From Nemopilema nomurai (Eukaryota; Cnidaria; Scyphozoa; Rhizostomeae; Rhizostomatidae), in contig ML133386.1 in NCBI GenBank assembly GCA_003864495.1, forward strand, positions 62,001 through 126,000: DNA of 64,000 nt, given 5' to 3'. Positions 52,001-64,000 of the stretch are shown here, in pieces. The notes below the pieces were generated by a model that did no database searches, was not told the DNA's origin, and saw only the letters and a list, made by a program, of their open reading frames with translations. Made by a program: the position numbers and the translations under genes. Position 1 is the stretch's first letter, and each line of letters begins with the position of its first letter.

Positions 52001-52553
52001 TTTTGTAGCTGGACACTGCCTGAAAACTGATCAAAAGTACCTGGATGTAATTTGATAAACATGGTCATGGACCCACTAGAATCAACAATTCTGTAATGAT
52101 CCTCACACTGCTATTAATTCTACGTATTCTATAAGCAAACTCAACCTAAACTAACCCAAGAAAAACCATTATGCATCTATTGAATGGATTTGTGTGAAAA
52201 CTGTCCCTAGTCCGTCCGTTATAATCCTGGCTGAACGATAAACAGGACCAGCAGAACGATAAACGAGAAAACAATCTTGGTAAACAATACAGTACACGCG
52301 AAAACGCGAAATGAACAACAACAGCAACGGACGCCTACACAAGCAGCTACAACAACAACAACGAAAGCCAACAGACAGGCAGCCATTTCAAACCTGTCTT
52401 CCCGAAACTTGGTCATATACAAAGGCATATTCATCATTTATGTACAACTTCGCATCAAAACTCACATATATCTATGAGTCGCCTTTCGCCAGATAAATTT
52501 GTTTATATTCACTGACTTATTTGAGTTGAGTGGAGGCCTGAAGTGGCTTCTCT
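49093..52553. other. 5' flank and probable first intron of CLIC, plus intergenic DNA
   Basis: Apart from the candidate CLIC first exon at 49808-49846, no coding exon was recognised. A CAA/CAG-rich patch (about 52310-52375) and a GGGGGC-rich patch (about 51050-51085) are present. The short frames here look like chance. Confidence 0.45.
49808..49846 (-). CDS. Candidate first coding exon of CLIC (no normal donor)
   Basis: On the minus strand an ATG encodes MTHVSPEIFIYIQ, which resembles the CLIC start (PEIELFVK before AGSDG). It would join in phase 0 to ASSDGKG of the main exon, the position where vertebrate CLIC genes are split. The base pair after CAA is AC, not GT, so the splice is not supported as written. 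It could be coincidence, a base difference, or a neighbouring unseen exon. Confidence 0.3.
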
Positions 52554-55500
52554 TTAGAACATCGATCCCCTTCGCCCACTTCTATCCGGTGAAAATAAAA
52601 TCTTCCCCCTTTTTAATTGCAGTCTTTCTCCTACTTCAGTTGATTTCCGTCTGGAATACTTCGCCAAAAATCCCAGGTTTGGTTTCTGTATGCTGTACGA
52701 AGGGTCATTTTTCAAACTAATCACGTGACCAGCTGTTTTGAAAACATCGCCGATATTGAACCTCGTTTTGGCGCAGCACTCAATATACTCTGCAGCACCG
52801 GCTTCAGCTGCCGTTCGCTCTGCCTGCAAAAAAACATGCCTTGATTTCTGAAAATATGAGACGACGAAAGAAAATTATCGATTGACCAGAAGAAGCTAGC
52901 AGCTAGGCTGAAGTTAGGGGTGTCATTAAGCCTCTTGCAACTTTTCAACTTGGGTGTCGGCTAAACTCCTCTTCATCGATAGATCTCTGTCTGGGTCTTA
53001 CTTATCTTTTTAATGAGAAAAAGCCAAAACCTTTAAACAGCTTACGCGAAATTATGGAAACGGAATGCAAAGCCTTGGAAACGAGAAGTGATAGCTATTT
53101 CTGGAGAACTGGTAAACCGCTGACTGGAATATGATTAATACCGTAGCCAGTGGTGGCCCAGTTATTCGTGAAACCACGACCTGGTCTGGCCGGCCAACAG
53201 TCAAGCGATGGTGAAAACGTTCTCTTAATTATCCTGTAGCTGCATCACAGGGGTACAGTTAAATCTGCGAAGGACGTCCCCTCGCTAGACTACGATCGAT
53301 TTCATTTGTGCAAAGAGCAGCAGTAATGCCATGGCTTTTAACAGATCCGAAAAAGCTTCAACAATGCCAAAAAATCAAGAGTTTTCAAAACATAGAGATT
53401 AAGCTGCCTATTAACATATTTGAAAAAGTGAAGTGAGCACATAAATTATTAAACATTGTATCATAGAATTATTGATTTCTAACGCTGAAAGCACTCTCTA
53501 GTGGAGCAATTGAAATACACTTTTTTGCTTTACCAAAAGAGAATCAGGCTTAATAGAGATGACATATACTTTGAACTTAATGGATTTGAAATGATCAGAA
53601 AAATGTGAAGAGATGGGAATCCTCTTTACCTTACTCTTGCAAACTGACTCAGCGCCGTTGGTTTCGTTTTGCATGCCAGGGACGGAGAGAAAGTAGTCCA
53701 GACTCGAGTCCGTTCTCAGGTCGTTTTTGCATCCCACCAGGATGAACGGTATGTCTGGGGCAACGTACTTGATTTCAGGTATCCACTGTGGCAGAAAAAA
53801 GGAGTTTAGTAAATGGGAAGGGAGGTGTGGAAAGCAACAGGTTCAAACCGGATTAAACCGGCCAGCTGAGGGGACAACCCCACCATCAAAAGGGACAAAC
53901 AATAAGAGTTACTAATGCAATTTCAGCCTAGCCCTTCAACCTATTTAACATCTTTTATGAAATAACCTATTGCACAACATATCAAACGTTATAAAAAAAG
54001 ATAAAGGCAGCTTGTCTTTTGAGCAAATGCGTCCACTAATACTCTTGTTTGATCATGAAAGACTGTACATTTAAAAAAGTATGGAGCAGTTTTGTGAACA
54101 CCAAAATATTATGAGGTATATGATAGAAAAGAAAAATTATGAAACAGTTAAGTAAACATAAAAATGTTAAGGTACATTTGATAGAGCACCAAAATAGTCT
54201 GGAAAAATGATTGAGAAGATAAAAGAGATAAAAAATTGGCAACCAAAGATGTGTGGAAAAATTGACATAACACAATGGAATGGGAAAACGATGAGTTTTC
54301 ATCGTCTACGTGTGCTTGAAGACAAAGAAATCTAGTTCAGAGTTTCTCATTCGACAATGATATATAAAGAATTAACTTCTTTAGAAAATTTGAAGTAAAG
54401 TCGTACCACGTCCTCGACATTTTCTAATGATTCTGGATTTCCAATATCGAAGCAAATCAGAAAAATGTCTGCGACCGGATACAGCTCAATACGAAGACCA
54501 TCGTATTCCTCGTGGCCTGAAGAAGAGCATCATAAGAAAGCGTTTAACTACAGTAGTACCAAGTCAATTATATATGAAGTTCTATCCAAATGCGAGATCT
54601 CCATTTTGGATAAAAACCTTGAAAAGTTGAGGCTTGTTGAACGGATAATAAGTTGAGCTGCCTAATGCAATTTCCAAGCCAGGGGTGAGAGCAAACAACT
54701 TATTTAATTTCAATAAAATATTTAAATAATACTGATTACAACAAACCTAGAATATAGGGAATGTTTTATTGGTTTTACATCAAAACAACTACCTTATTAC
54801 ACTGACTTTTAATCCAAGCTTTTGTAACACGCAACATCTTATTGCACAGATAAGATTGATCTCTGAATTACTTTTAAAGTAAATCAATTTTTTAAAGAAC
54901 TATGGTTTCTTCAAGTAATAAAATTAATTGAGCATATAAACAAAGCCCAGTCCTAGACATTTCTCGAATCAAAATTTTTTCTGTTAAATTTTATTTCTCA
55001 ACTTTTACTCTGTCAAAATCTCCTCCGTCAAAATTTTTTCTGTCAAAATTTCATCTCTTTAAATTACCTCTGTCAAAGTTTCCTCCTTAAAAATTTCCTG
55101 TGCCGAAATACTTCTCCAACATTTTAAAAAAATACCATAGTTGAGCCTTCTTATTGTATTTCATTGAGTGCATTTTACTGCAATGATTGAAACTTTATAA
55201 AAGCTAGGCTATCTTGTGTGTAAACGATCAATAATTTCGATGCCAACTCTACAAGCATTCTGTTTCTCGGTTATCTCTGAAAAATCATTCATCCGTTTTC
55301 ACTTTGCCTTTACCATGTCCGTTTTTCACTACAAATCAGCGAGGATGCAACAATTTTTGCAAAAAGTGTGAAGCAGACACCTGATAAATCCCAGAGTATG
55401 AATTCAATTGGCTTTGATCCGACCTGCACCTCAGCGGTACATTCGTCGAAGATGCCACAATCGGATTCGTCGACCTTCAAATAAGGAAACGGCATTAAAT

Positions 55501-56527
55501 ATTTAAAGCCACACGTAAAGTCGTCGCCATTGGCATAAAGTCTATATCTATCTTGCAAAGAAAGTGATGCAAAGTCCTTGCAAATCATGTCAATCAAGGA
55601 CCTGGGCTGAATTGCTTAAGTTGTGCCTGCCAAGGATTTGTCAACATCAGGACTTTTGCATGACGTTTTGCCTGATTGCTCTTCTACGTCATCCCCAAAG
55701 ATGATGATAACAGAAATAAAAATTTCGTATGATAGATCTCAAAAGTAGCAGTTGAGTAAATATCATCTAAAATAGTGCCCGGTCAATTAACAAGTGCCTT
55801 GAATTCGAAGAATCGGTCTACAATGCTATGATCATCTTCACATCTTTTCGTAAGATTGTGTTCCTGCCCAAGAAAAATTTTAGTTGTGTATGCTATGAAA
55901 CATCAGAGGTAGGGATATGTTCTCACAACCATTCACGTGGTTTTCTATCTGTTACTGGTTATCTCTTCTGTCAGCCTTAGGCAAATTTCTTACCACTGTA
56001 TATTCTAAGAGCAGGCGGTCGAAAATTTCTTTCTATATACAGGTCTGACTTCCGTGCTATTGTGACCAAAATGAGGTATCTCTTCAGGATCAATTCATAG
56101 CAATTAAACCCCTTGTTCATGAGCCGGAGAATTTGCTCAACCTCTAGTCAAGATCACCGCATGCCTAGAAGGAGCTGAATGATAGACTTGTTTTAAGTAT
56201 CTCAACTTCTTTCTTGCAAAACCCTGTTCCATACGGCCTATGGTCTCTTGTAAATCCAAAGGCAACTGCTTTCTCGTTAATCAACAATTATTAGAATAAG
56301 AAGAACACCATAGAATACGCTGGGACGTCATAGAGGAACAAGCGTGCTACCTCGAAATCAGCATTCACGAATGAATTCAGCAGCGATGTCTTGCCACAGT
56401 TGTTGTCACCAACGACGAGCAATCGATACCGCTCCTTCGGCGAGGCCTTTTCGTTGCCCGTCTGATACGCAATCGGGATAGTTGCCTTCATCAGCATGCT
56501 GCCGATAAACGAGGACGAGGGACTCGC
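52554..56527 (-). CDS. Atypical Rho/Rnd-like small GTPase (five exons seen, 5' exon missing)
   Basis: Exons on the minus strand are 56527-56351, 55474-55381, 54516-54407, 53785-53630 and 52823-52554. All have GT-AG introns and consistent phases (0, 1, 0, 0), giving 268 residues. The first listed exon begins at an acceptor, so either a 5' exon exists or the Met at 56497 starts the protein. The G domain has P-loop GDNNCGKTSLLNSF (56387-56410), WDLSGHEEYDGLR, LICFDIGNPESLENV, VGCKNDLRTD and ECCAKTRFNIGDVF. The Rho insert is present (DSSLDYFLSVPGMQNETNG). LICFDI and GCK-DLRTD resemble Rnd proteins. Residues at Rho/Ras positions 12 and 13 are Asn-Asn, the switch I Thr position reads CGIFDE, and Gln61 is His. 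The basic C-terminal tail ends RRGSMF with no CAAX box. GTPase-deficient signalling is inferred. Confidence 0.83.
54963..55120. repeat. Degenerate T-rich tandem repeat in a GTPase intron
   Basis: About nine diverged copies of a unit near TCTGTCAAAATTTCCTC, 17-18 bp long, lie in the intron between the second and third GTPase exons. Confidence 0.65.
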
Positions 56528-59500
56528 CTGAAATGGAAAGACATTTTAGTTGTTTATGCAATGGGCGATGGAAAGGCATACTGCAAAGAAGGTAGTTAAT
56601 GCCGAAAGCGAGGGGAAACTTTGAGGGCTTGTTGTAATACACAATAATACACGCTGTTTCCATAAGAATCATGAACAAGAGATATGATGTCAAATCTTAC
56701 TGTTGTGTTATGAACTTTAATACAATTAAAATGCGAGGGAGGCGAAAGATTTGATGTTAAATGCTTATCTAAAAATAAGACACTTTTAAGAAACTTTTAG
56801 TACTAGGACCAAGCTAGGTTTCTTATAAAAAACGTGAAGTCACTTGTCATTTCTGTCACATGTGGATTTAGCAAAAGCTGACTGGGTATGACAAGAAGCG
56901 CACTTCCATTTGCCTTTGAGTGATAGCCTGCAGACTTTACTGGGTGGAAAAGACAATCCCAACAGGCTGGAGATCCTTGGTGCAAGACATTAAATGGCTC
57001 TTAGACTTAAACGCAACCCAAAGTGATGCGCAAAGTTTCAACATTTATTCAGCAAATGAAATTAAAATGGAAAGTGCAGAGGAGGAAATAGCGAACTAAT
57101 CTCGTCTAGAAATTCCAACAATTGTTGGGAAGCATAGGAATTAAAAAAATTGCTTGAAATCCATCATTTTGAAGAAAAGTTAGAAATTAACCGACCTGCT
57201 GGCAGGGTTTGAGTTAGAACAAAATGCATTTTAGGCATTCTGTTTTTTAGTATTTCAAAATAAATCGTAATTCCCGAGCCAAGCAACTTTTTATCTTCGT
57301 GGTGAGCCACAACAACAAGCATATTGTCCATCTTGCTGCATTTCAATCCAGTGAACATCGACCCACTTAGTGTCATGGCTATTAACGTTCTTTGAAACAC
57401 AAGCCATCATTATTGCGTAATGAAACTGCAAATATGGTTTTAAAAAAGCAAATATTTTACGAACATACTTCAGCCTAGCTTTTATCATGCTTTAGAGTAT
57501 AAAGCGTCTACAAATATTGCACAGTTGTCTATGAGGATGCACACACAGTCTTTACTGCTAAGTTTTGTGTCGAAACACAGGCCAAATCTCTTTGTGTCAT
57601 TTGCCCCTGAATTGGTGAAAATCAATTTACCAGGGCCCGCCTTATAGGTGGTACCTTGGCCCCTTACTTCTTTCTAGCCAAAGAACGGCTGCCTTGCTGC
57701 CTTGAAGTTAGCTTAGAAAGCACTATCGCTTCTCCACAGTCTATGGGAACTTTGACTTTTCAAAGCTTACTAGCAAATGCACATAGCCGGGCCTTTTACA
57801 TACCGCTGCGTAGGCCCCTGTTTTGTGCAATTGCGTGCTTACCAATTGGCTATTTGATTATTTCTTTGAAAACAAACCAAATCTAAGCAAGTTAATATTT
57901 CGTATTTAAACCTACAAACTATAGTTTGCGATTTTTCATGCAAATGAACCAGGAATTGAATGAGCATGCCCTTTTTGGTGTCTAGCCGGCACGTCACAGG
58001 CACACAATCAACGGGCCTAGATGCACCGCACCAGAATGATCCTTGCTGTGTGAATGGCAAGAACGTGCGTGGGATTTGAAAATGAGAGCAGAACAGTCAC
58101 GAAAAGAAGAGCACAACGAAGCATGCATTGGTACATACCTTACTGCAGTGAAAAGCAATGAAATCAGAGCGGAAGAAGGAGACAAGATCGACCAGAGACA
58201 CCGAAGACCGGGCACGAAGCAAGACCTGCAGTCACTCAAGAGACCGTCTCTCAGCTTGTCAGCAGCAATGGATTCTGATTACTACGCCTGTCTTTTACAA
58301 GGCAAATTGGAGTACCCCGACTGCTCTGTCAATTCACTCATCCATTGTGGATTGCTCACCACAGACAGTTACGCATCAGAAATGTGACGACGAAAACGCA
58401 TTAGAAGGCGGGCAGATGTCTTAAGTGCGGAACAAAAGTCAGGTTGGGCACAGACCGTTGGTGGAGATCGCAATCGAGGTGGCGAAACTGCTGTTAACCG
58501 GAAAGTTGTGGAAAATGACGTGTAAATGAATGGGTCAATCACTGAATTATGATCATAGTATCATATCCATTACGTTACACATCACCTTTTCGCTTTATTA
58601 ATGAGTGAAAGCAATGATTGCCATGGTGGCAAAAATTATGATCATAATCACGGTGATCAAATGATTGTCATGGTAATCAGAATCATAATCACAAATGACC
58701 ATCGGATCCTTCCTTACCGCTATACGTATTTTCGTCCGCCACGCGCTCCAATACACGCATACTCCAGTAAGTATATATAGGTTAAGCTGTTTCTGGTCAT
58801 GCCAACTTATTTACTGGAGCATATTAATGTATTTCGCCTATAAATAACTGATTGATAAACTGGTTGACGAGCAAGAACAAACTCACCATAGATTTGCTGT
58901 TGGCACGAACGATTCCAATTCCTCGTCAAAGTCAACTAGAAATCTCGAAGATAGAGCGAGGTAGATTTGCGCTATTACTTATTAAACATACCTGCTCCAA
59001 CAGCAATTATGCACAAAGAGGCAGTTTTTGAAATCCCGACTTAAGATAATTAGAGCCAAAGAATGAATGAACATTTTTAATGAAATTTTAGGAAAAAGCC
59101 TTAGGTTTTCCACTGATGACATTTGCCCGAGGATTTAAAGCTTAACCATCTCGTACAGCGTGCTAAATTATGAATCGGCTGCAAAGTTGTAGCAGCCTTC
59201 ATAGCTGCTGCGAGGTACCACGAGTCAATGAAAGTCGATGCTTGAAAATGGCATTCTATCACACGTGTTTTGGTACACTTGGGAAATCAATTACTATGTA
59301 AAGAGTGATGAAGTGATAAAAAATTTGCAGGCAATCAGCCGTTTGCATCTTCTTACAATACCTACTTCTATTCCTTGGCTAAATGAAAATACGGGATCTA
59401 ATAAAATGGAGCCCAATGGTATTAAAAACAGCGAAAAGTTAGAGCTAGATTTGTGTTAGAAGGGAAAGATTTTGTAGGTTACGAATGTTCAATAATTAAC

Positions 59501-60574
59501 GGTTTATTATCAACAATAAATGAGCTTGTTGGTAATGATGAATGAAGATAGTAATGTTATTTATTACAATTTAGTATGAATAATCGGAAATTGTTGGTAT
59601 CTGCTGGCAACAACGAACAATATAATCATCAGGACCGCACTTGTAATCGTTGTACGTGGAAAGTCAAAGTTTTCATATACAAATATTTCGGCAGTTAAAT
59701 ACAAGTGTTACACTTAAATTTGAAAACGAAGCAAAAGATGCCACTTGAATCTTCCTTATTTCAGTCATTGAGAAGCAAATCTGACTTTTAAAAAGCAAGT
59801 TTTTGTTTATTTGAAGTCGCAGTGCAAATCACTCAATAAATAATGAGAATAATAATAATAATGGAAATTAGCAGATCCACGTGACATGGCCATTCTCTGT
59901 TGAATGCTACCTAAAATATTATCTTTAATTAAGAGGAAAGACTGTCCTGAATAAATTAAGGTTGTCCATAATACTTAATGCACATCACTCATCTCAGTGC
60001 TGGCCAATTTTCTCTGGGATTTGAGGATATTATGCTTAAAGTTTTATCTCGCTTCATATAAACACGAAGAAATGATTTGATTTGGAAATGAAGTGAAGTC
60101 AGGTGCCAGCGAAGCACCTGCAGGTCCACCAACAATGGATGACTTGGGCTTCAAATCAACCGTCTTCGCTTCTAGGCTGTGAAAAGTTTCGCAAAGGACC
60201 AACGCAAATCTCGAAAAGCATCACTTGAAAGGCCACTTAATTGAGACATTGAAAAAGTATTGGAATGTGCATAAATGCACGCCTAATTTAGAATTCCCCA
60301 GCGGAGGTGAATCTCACGCTCTTCCCACTGTAATGCCAGTACGTAATCCTCGAAGAACAAGTCGAAAGATTTTGAAATATGAGGCACAATTATGCAAAAG
60401 AAATGGTTTTTAATTGAAGAGATGATATGGACCGTTCCCTTAGAGCCAAGCAATCTTAATAATTAGAAATGCCATAGTTGCTAAAAAGGACCCTCTCTAT
60501 GACAGAAGAAACAAGCGTTGGTATTTGCCAATAATTGATTTTTAGACAGACAAACAGATAGGGATACAGGCCAA

Positions 60575-60655
60575 GTGATTGACTGATTGATCTATAAATT
60601 GAATGATTGATTGACGATTGAGTGATCGATTGGTTGATTGATTGATCTACTGATT
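60575..60655. repeat. TGAT-type tetranucleotide repeat
   Basis: Imperfect GATTGATTGA runs about 80 bp long, interrupted by CTATAAAT and CGAT. Confidence 0.7.
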
Positions 60656-62350
60656 CAGGGAGTGTGTCTGCTTGGCAAAGGAAGCTGGTGAAGTCTCCTC
60701 GTTACACTAGACCAAACAGGCGAATCAAACGTGAAATTATTCTTGGAGGAGAAGTACTTTAGTTTCAGACACAACCTTAACACGAAAGTGAGCACGACCC
60801 CAGATGTGACTCATTCCACCTACAAATAAAAACGGCGATAAACCCAAGTCGACGTAATGGATAACAGGGAGAAGTTTCATCTGCCTCTGGATTACCTGAT
60901 TTCAATCCAGCTTGGTGCCTCAGTACAAAACCCATTCGAACCAAAGCCGTTTACGGAAACACACCCATGAGCACGCAATACTGTAATCAATGCAAAGGCT
61001 ACATGTACGAACGTTGGAGATGTTGAGTCATAATCTACCATCGCGTGGTGATCGCAAGGCGCGTTCAGCATGTCAAAAGAGAATTTGCAAGCAAATAGGA
61101 CTTACTTATGGCAGGCTGTTCCTTGTACACAACGAAGGGAGCCGATGCCCTTTACAACTACGCTGCAAATACTCTCACCGCACTCTAAGCGGCTTCTTGC
61201 GCAAAAACAGTCAGAGCATTGTTCTCAGTGCAACTTGTATTTGCATAGGGAGAATCAAGTAATATGGAGGATAAGACTATCGTTTTGCATGAATGGAGTT
61301 TTAATAACACAGGCTTCTGTTTCCAAAAAGGGCACCATTGACCCATTGTATAGTGAAACTGTGTACAAGGAAAGACAGCTCAATGCGAAGGTCAAAAGAT
61401 ATCTAAATGTGTTATAGTCGATGTCAACAGCTTAGAACCTCTTTGGTTGGAGAACAAAGTTGGAGAAGGGGAGTTCTCTTTGACAGCGCAAGGGGGTCTC
61501 ATATTAAAAGTATTGCATTTTGATTGCATATCCTTTCAAGAGGGCGAACATTGGGTTTTCTGTTTCACCTTCTTCAAATTAATGCAAATAGAAAGTAGAA
61601 ATAAACATAACCAACATGGCGGTAATGATGGCAGCTTAGAGAAAATTTAAGGCAATGCCGCCAAGGACATAAGCTCTTCACTTTAGCGGAAAATTTACTC
61701 ATTTTCTATGTTTTTATGGACCATATTGACAAAAAGACTAGGCGTCTAGAAAGTCCCAAGTACGAAATAGCTAGAAACTTGTAAAACGTCACAGTGTGTG
61801 GGGAATAGGAAATGAGAAAGGCGAAGGGACGAAGAAGGTAGGGGGTTTGAATTGATTGGTTTAATTGAGCTCTCATTGAGAACATTGTCCGAAATAGCCA
61901 AAAGTCCATTTTCATTGTACAACACCAGCCACCAAATAGTGCTCTTCGGGGTAAAGGCGAGAAAGATTGCATACACTCGCTATATGGAATTAGAATTTTG
62001 CAAACTGAAGTATAACTGAGAGGAAACAATGCTCAAATAAAGTTGAAGAGAGCCAGTACAGCTGTTAAAGCAAGACATCAAAGATTTATTTAGTCAGCGG
62101 CTTGTCAATGTTACCACTTCACTCGTGCCTTAAGTGGCAGGCCAGGAGCAGACGTCAATGTTGTAAAACAACCCCTTATTCAGAATAAACATTGTATTCT
62201 TTACACTAATTTATAATTTCTTACATCGGGTCATTAATTCTCAGAAAGTCAAATTGAATGCTTCGGTGTTTTGCATTCTAATGTCGAAAGGAAAACTGCA
62301 ATTTGATATGCAAAGGTGCATGAAACATAGGAGCAACGTATTTACAGAAA

Positions 62351-62468
62351 AGGGTAATAGGGGCTGGGTAGACGAGGGGTTTGGGGGACGAGGGGTTTGG
62401 GAGACGAGAGGTTTGGGAGACGAGGGGTTGGGAAGACGATGGGTTGATGGGTTGGGAAAACGAGGGGT
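62351..62468. repeat. G-rich 16-bp minisatellite, G-quadruplex candidate
   Basis: About six units near GACGAGGGGTTTGGGA, giving many G3-G5 runs with short loops on the plus strand. The opposite strand is C-rich and would read Pro/Ser/Asn-rich, which is a composition effect. Confidence 0.8.
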
Positions 62469-63318
62469 GTAATTCACTATATCCCTGTCGTGATATATTG
62501 AAAATATTGAAAATAGAGGGAGAAAAGAAAAATAGGAAAAATCATTCATTACCAACAAAGTTGTGGAGGTCAGCAAATTTGTCTTCAATTTTGATGTTGA
62601 GAACAACATTCGTGCCTTTGTTGCCATTTCTTTGGAACCCTGAAGCAGTTACAAGAAGAGAGATGCTATCTGCAGGCCCGTGGTAAGTGTACTCCATTTG
62701 TCAGCTCGCTATCTCAACAATTATTGCAACACTCAGAGTTATGTTTAATGATTCGCTAATTGAACGGCAGTTTTTCAGGATTAAAGTTATCTTCTTACAA
62801 AAGAAATTGTGAATAATTTATGATCAAGTGTGCATACGGTGATTTTGGTGGCTTTTAAACGAGATTTCGATACGTCTAAGCCGATGAATCAAACACTCGC
62901 AGGGAAGCTGAGAAAGTGTTCCTGCAACAGGTTTTACCTGAGAATGAGGTCAGCTAAAAATCGAAGTGGTCCGGAATGTGTACCAGCCTTGATCAAAATT
63001 GCACTTCATTATACCTTCATTCTGCGCCATGAGGTGACTCGGAAATATATTGACCTAGAAACTCTTGGCTTTTGAGCGAGAAGTTTCCAATATGGCTGTA
63101 TGAAGCAGAGAAAGACATATGTTGAACAAGGGTCTTCACTTCTTCTTCACTTCCAGAGCGCCTAAATCGTCTTAAAAACGACCCAACGTTAGTTTCATCT
63201 TTCAAATCTCACTTTATGAAAACTTCTGTTAATTTGTTTTTAGGTTAGATAATTTGAACCAGCATCTTGTAGCGCAAAGGCCCGAACATAAAGTTAATAG
63301 CAAATGTAGGAAAAAGAT

Positions 63319-63533
63319 AAACAGCAAGTGGAGGACGAACATAAACAGCAGATGAAGGAAGAAAATAAAAAGCAGATGGGGAGAGAAAATAAACAGCAAA
63401 TAGAGGAAGAAGATAAACAGCAAATGGAGGAAGAAAATAAACAGCAAAAAAAAAAGAAGATAAACAGCAAATAGAGGAAGAAAATAAAAAGCAAATAGAG
63501 GAAAAAAATAAACAGCAAATGGAGGAAGAAAAA
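63319..63533 (+). repeat. 24-bp purine-rich minisatellite, nine units
   Basis: The unit is near AAACAGCAAATGGAGGAAGA plus AAAT. Eight units are 24 bp and one (the sixth, with an A10 run) is 23 bp. On the plus strand it reads as an 8-residue repeat KQQMEEEN. The frame is open from after a TAG at about 63307 to just past the 23-bp unit, where it breaks. It could be noncoding or a relic of a coiled-coil coding stretch. Confidence 0.85.
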
Positions 63534-64000
63534 GGCGTTTCCTGCAAAGATAAGATTTGGGGCCTTTCTCGCTTAACATCTGAATTAGTAATCACATTTC
63601 GCTTGTAAAAAAATCCAAACATGTATCTGTTATATAGAATAATGAAACCAAGAAAAACGGACAGCTGTTCCTTGCACGTTGATCGGCCCCCATTTTAAAG
63701 TAGCCTCGTTTTCGAAAGGGAACACGTGATCATAGGAGCTTTCGAAATTAGTTTGGGCTATGGTGAAAGGCAAGCCTGCAAGGGGTAGATGGCCCCTTGG
63801 AATAGCTTGAATCTACGTTCATGATAGCCCTGTAAGTGTGGCAGTCCTAGGGGTAGAAACAATTTACTTGCAGTTCCTCATACCGGGTTGCCGTTACCTC
63901 CGTATCTTTCAGAGTACATTCATTGATTACTGCATAATGTTAATGATTTGCTCTTCACAAAATCTGTATCTAAAGCAAAACGACGGGAGAAAGTCAGGAC

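Larger units (their letters stand above)
56528..64000. other. Gene-poor right end
   Basis: It probably includes the 5' flank and perhaps an unrecognised first exon of the GTPase gene. No protein family was recognised on either strand; the longest frames (about 114-128 codons at 58043-58387, 61070-61417 and 62241-62627) are low-complexity or lack any motif. Repeats are listed separately. An AATAATAATAATAAT patch lies near 59850. Confidence 0.5.

Noticed and set aside
58043..58387. 114-codon plus-strand frame in the right end
   Set aside because: No recognisable domain and no supporting promoter or splice structure.
63229..63579. Phe/Leu-rich minus-strand frames at the right edge
   Set aside because: They are translations of the 24-bp minisatellite on its pyrimidine strand, a composition effect.

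Overview
The window is animal nuclear DNA: AT-rich, with GT-AG introns, single-exon Kv channel genes, a KLHL gene, ceramide synthases, a CLIC protein, two cyclophilin-type genes and a Rho-like GTPase. Shaker-type Kv genes, a tRNA-headed SINE, degraded LINE debris and many minisatellites fit an early-branching metazoan. A cnidarian is my best guess. That is an inference from gene content and protein resemblance; no species was identified.

Layout. (1) 1-24069: PPIL4 on the minus strand. Nine exons could be joined, from the ATG at 24069 to an exon at 303-369. The gene continues beyond the left edge. Its eighth intron (370-19815) is about 19.4 kb and contains two intronless Kv channel genes, one on each strand (3983-5097 minus, 18538-19645 plus), plus a 23-bp minisatellite, a reverse-transcriptase remnant and TGAT-rich DNA. 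Both Kv genes need a frame change inside transmembrane segment S1. (2) 24245-26125: a single-exon BTB-BACK-Kelch gene on the plus strand. It shares a 175-bp divergent promoter interval with PPIL4. (3) 28207-40573: two tandem minus-strand ceramide synthase genes (CERS1-like) with the same five-exon structure, phases and internal exon lengths. (4) 42992-46315: PPIL6 on the plus strand, eight exons, with a tRNA-derived SINE in an intron. (5) 48379-49092: most of a CLIC gene on the minus strand, convergent with PPIL6. (6) 52554-56527: five exons of a Rho/Rnd-like GTPase on the minus strand whose nucleotide-switch residues are substituted. (7) 56528-64000: no gene recognised; simple repeats, a G-rich minisatellite and a 24-bp purine-rich minisatellite.

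There is no operon-like logic. The strongest organisational features are the channel genes nested in the PPIL4 intron, the PPIL4/KLHL divergent pair and the tandem ceramide synthase duplication. Exon joins were made by hand from splice sites, phase continuity and remembered family sequence. No alignment or database search was run.
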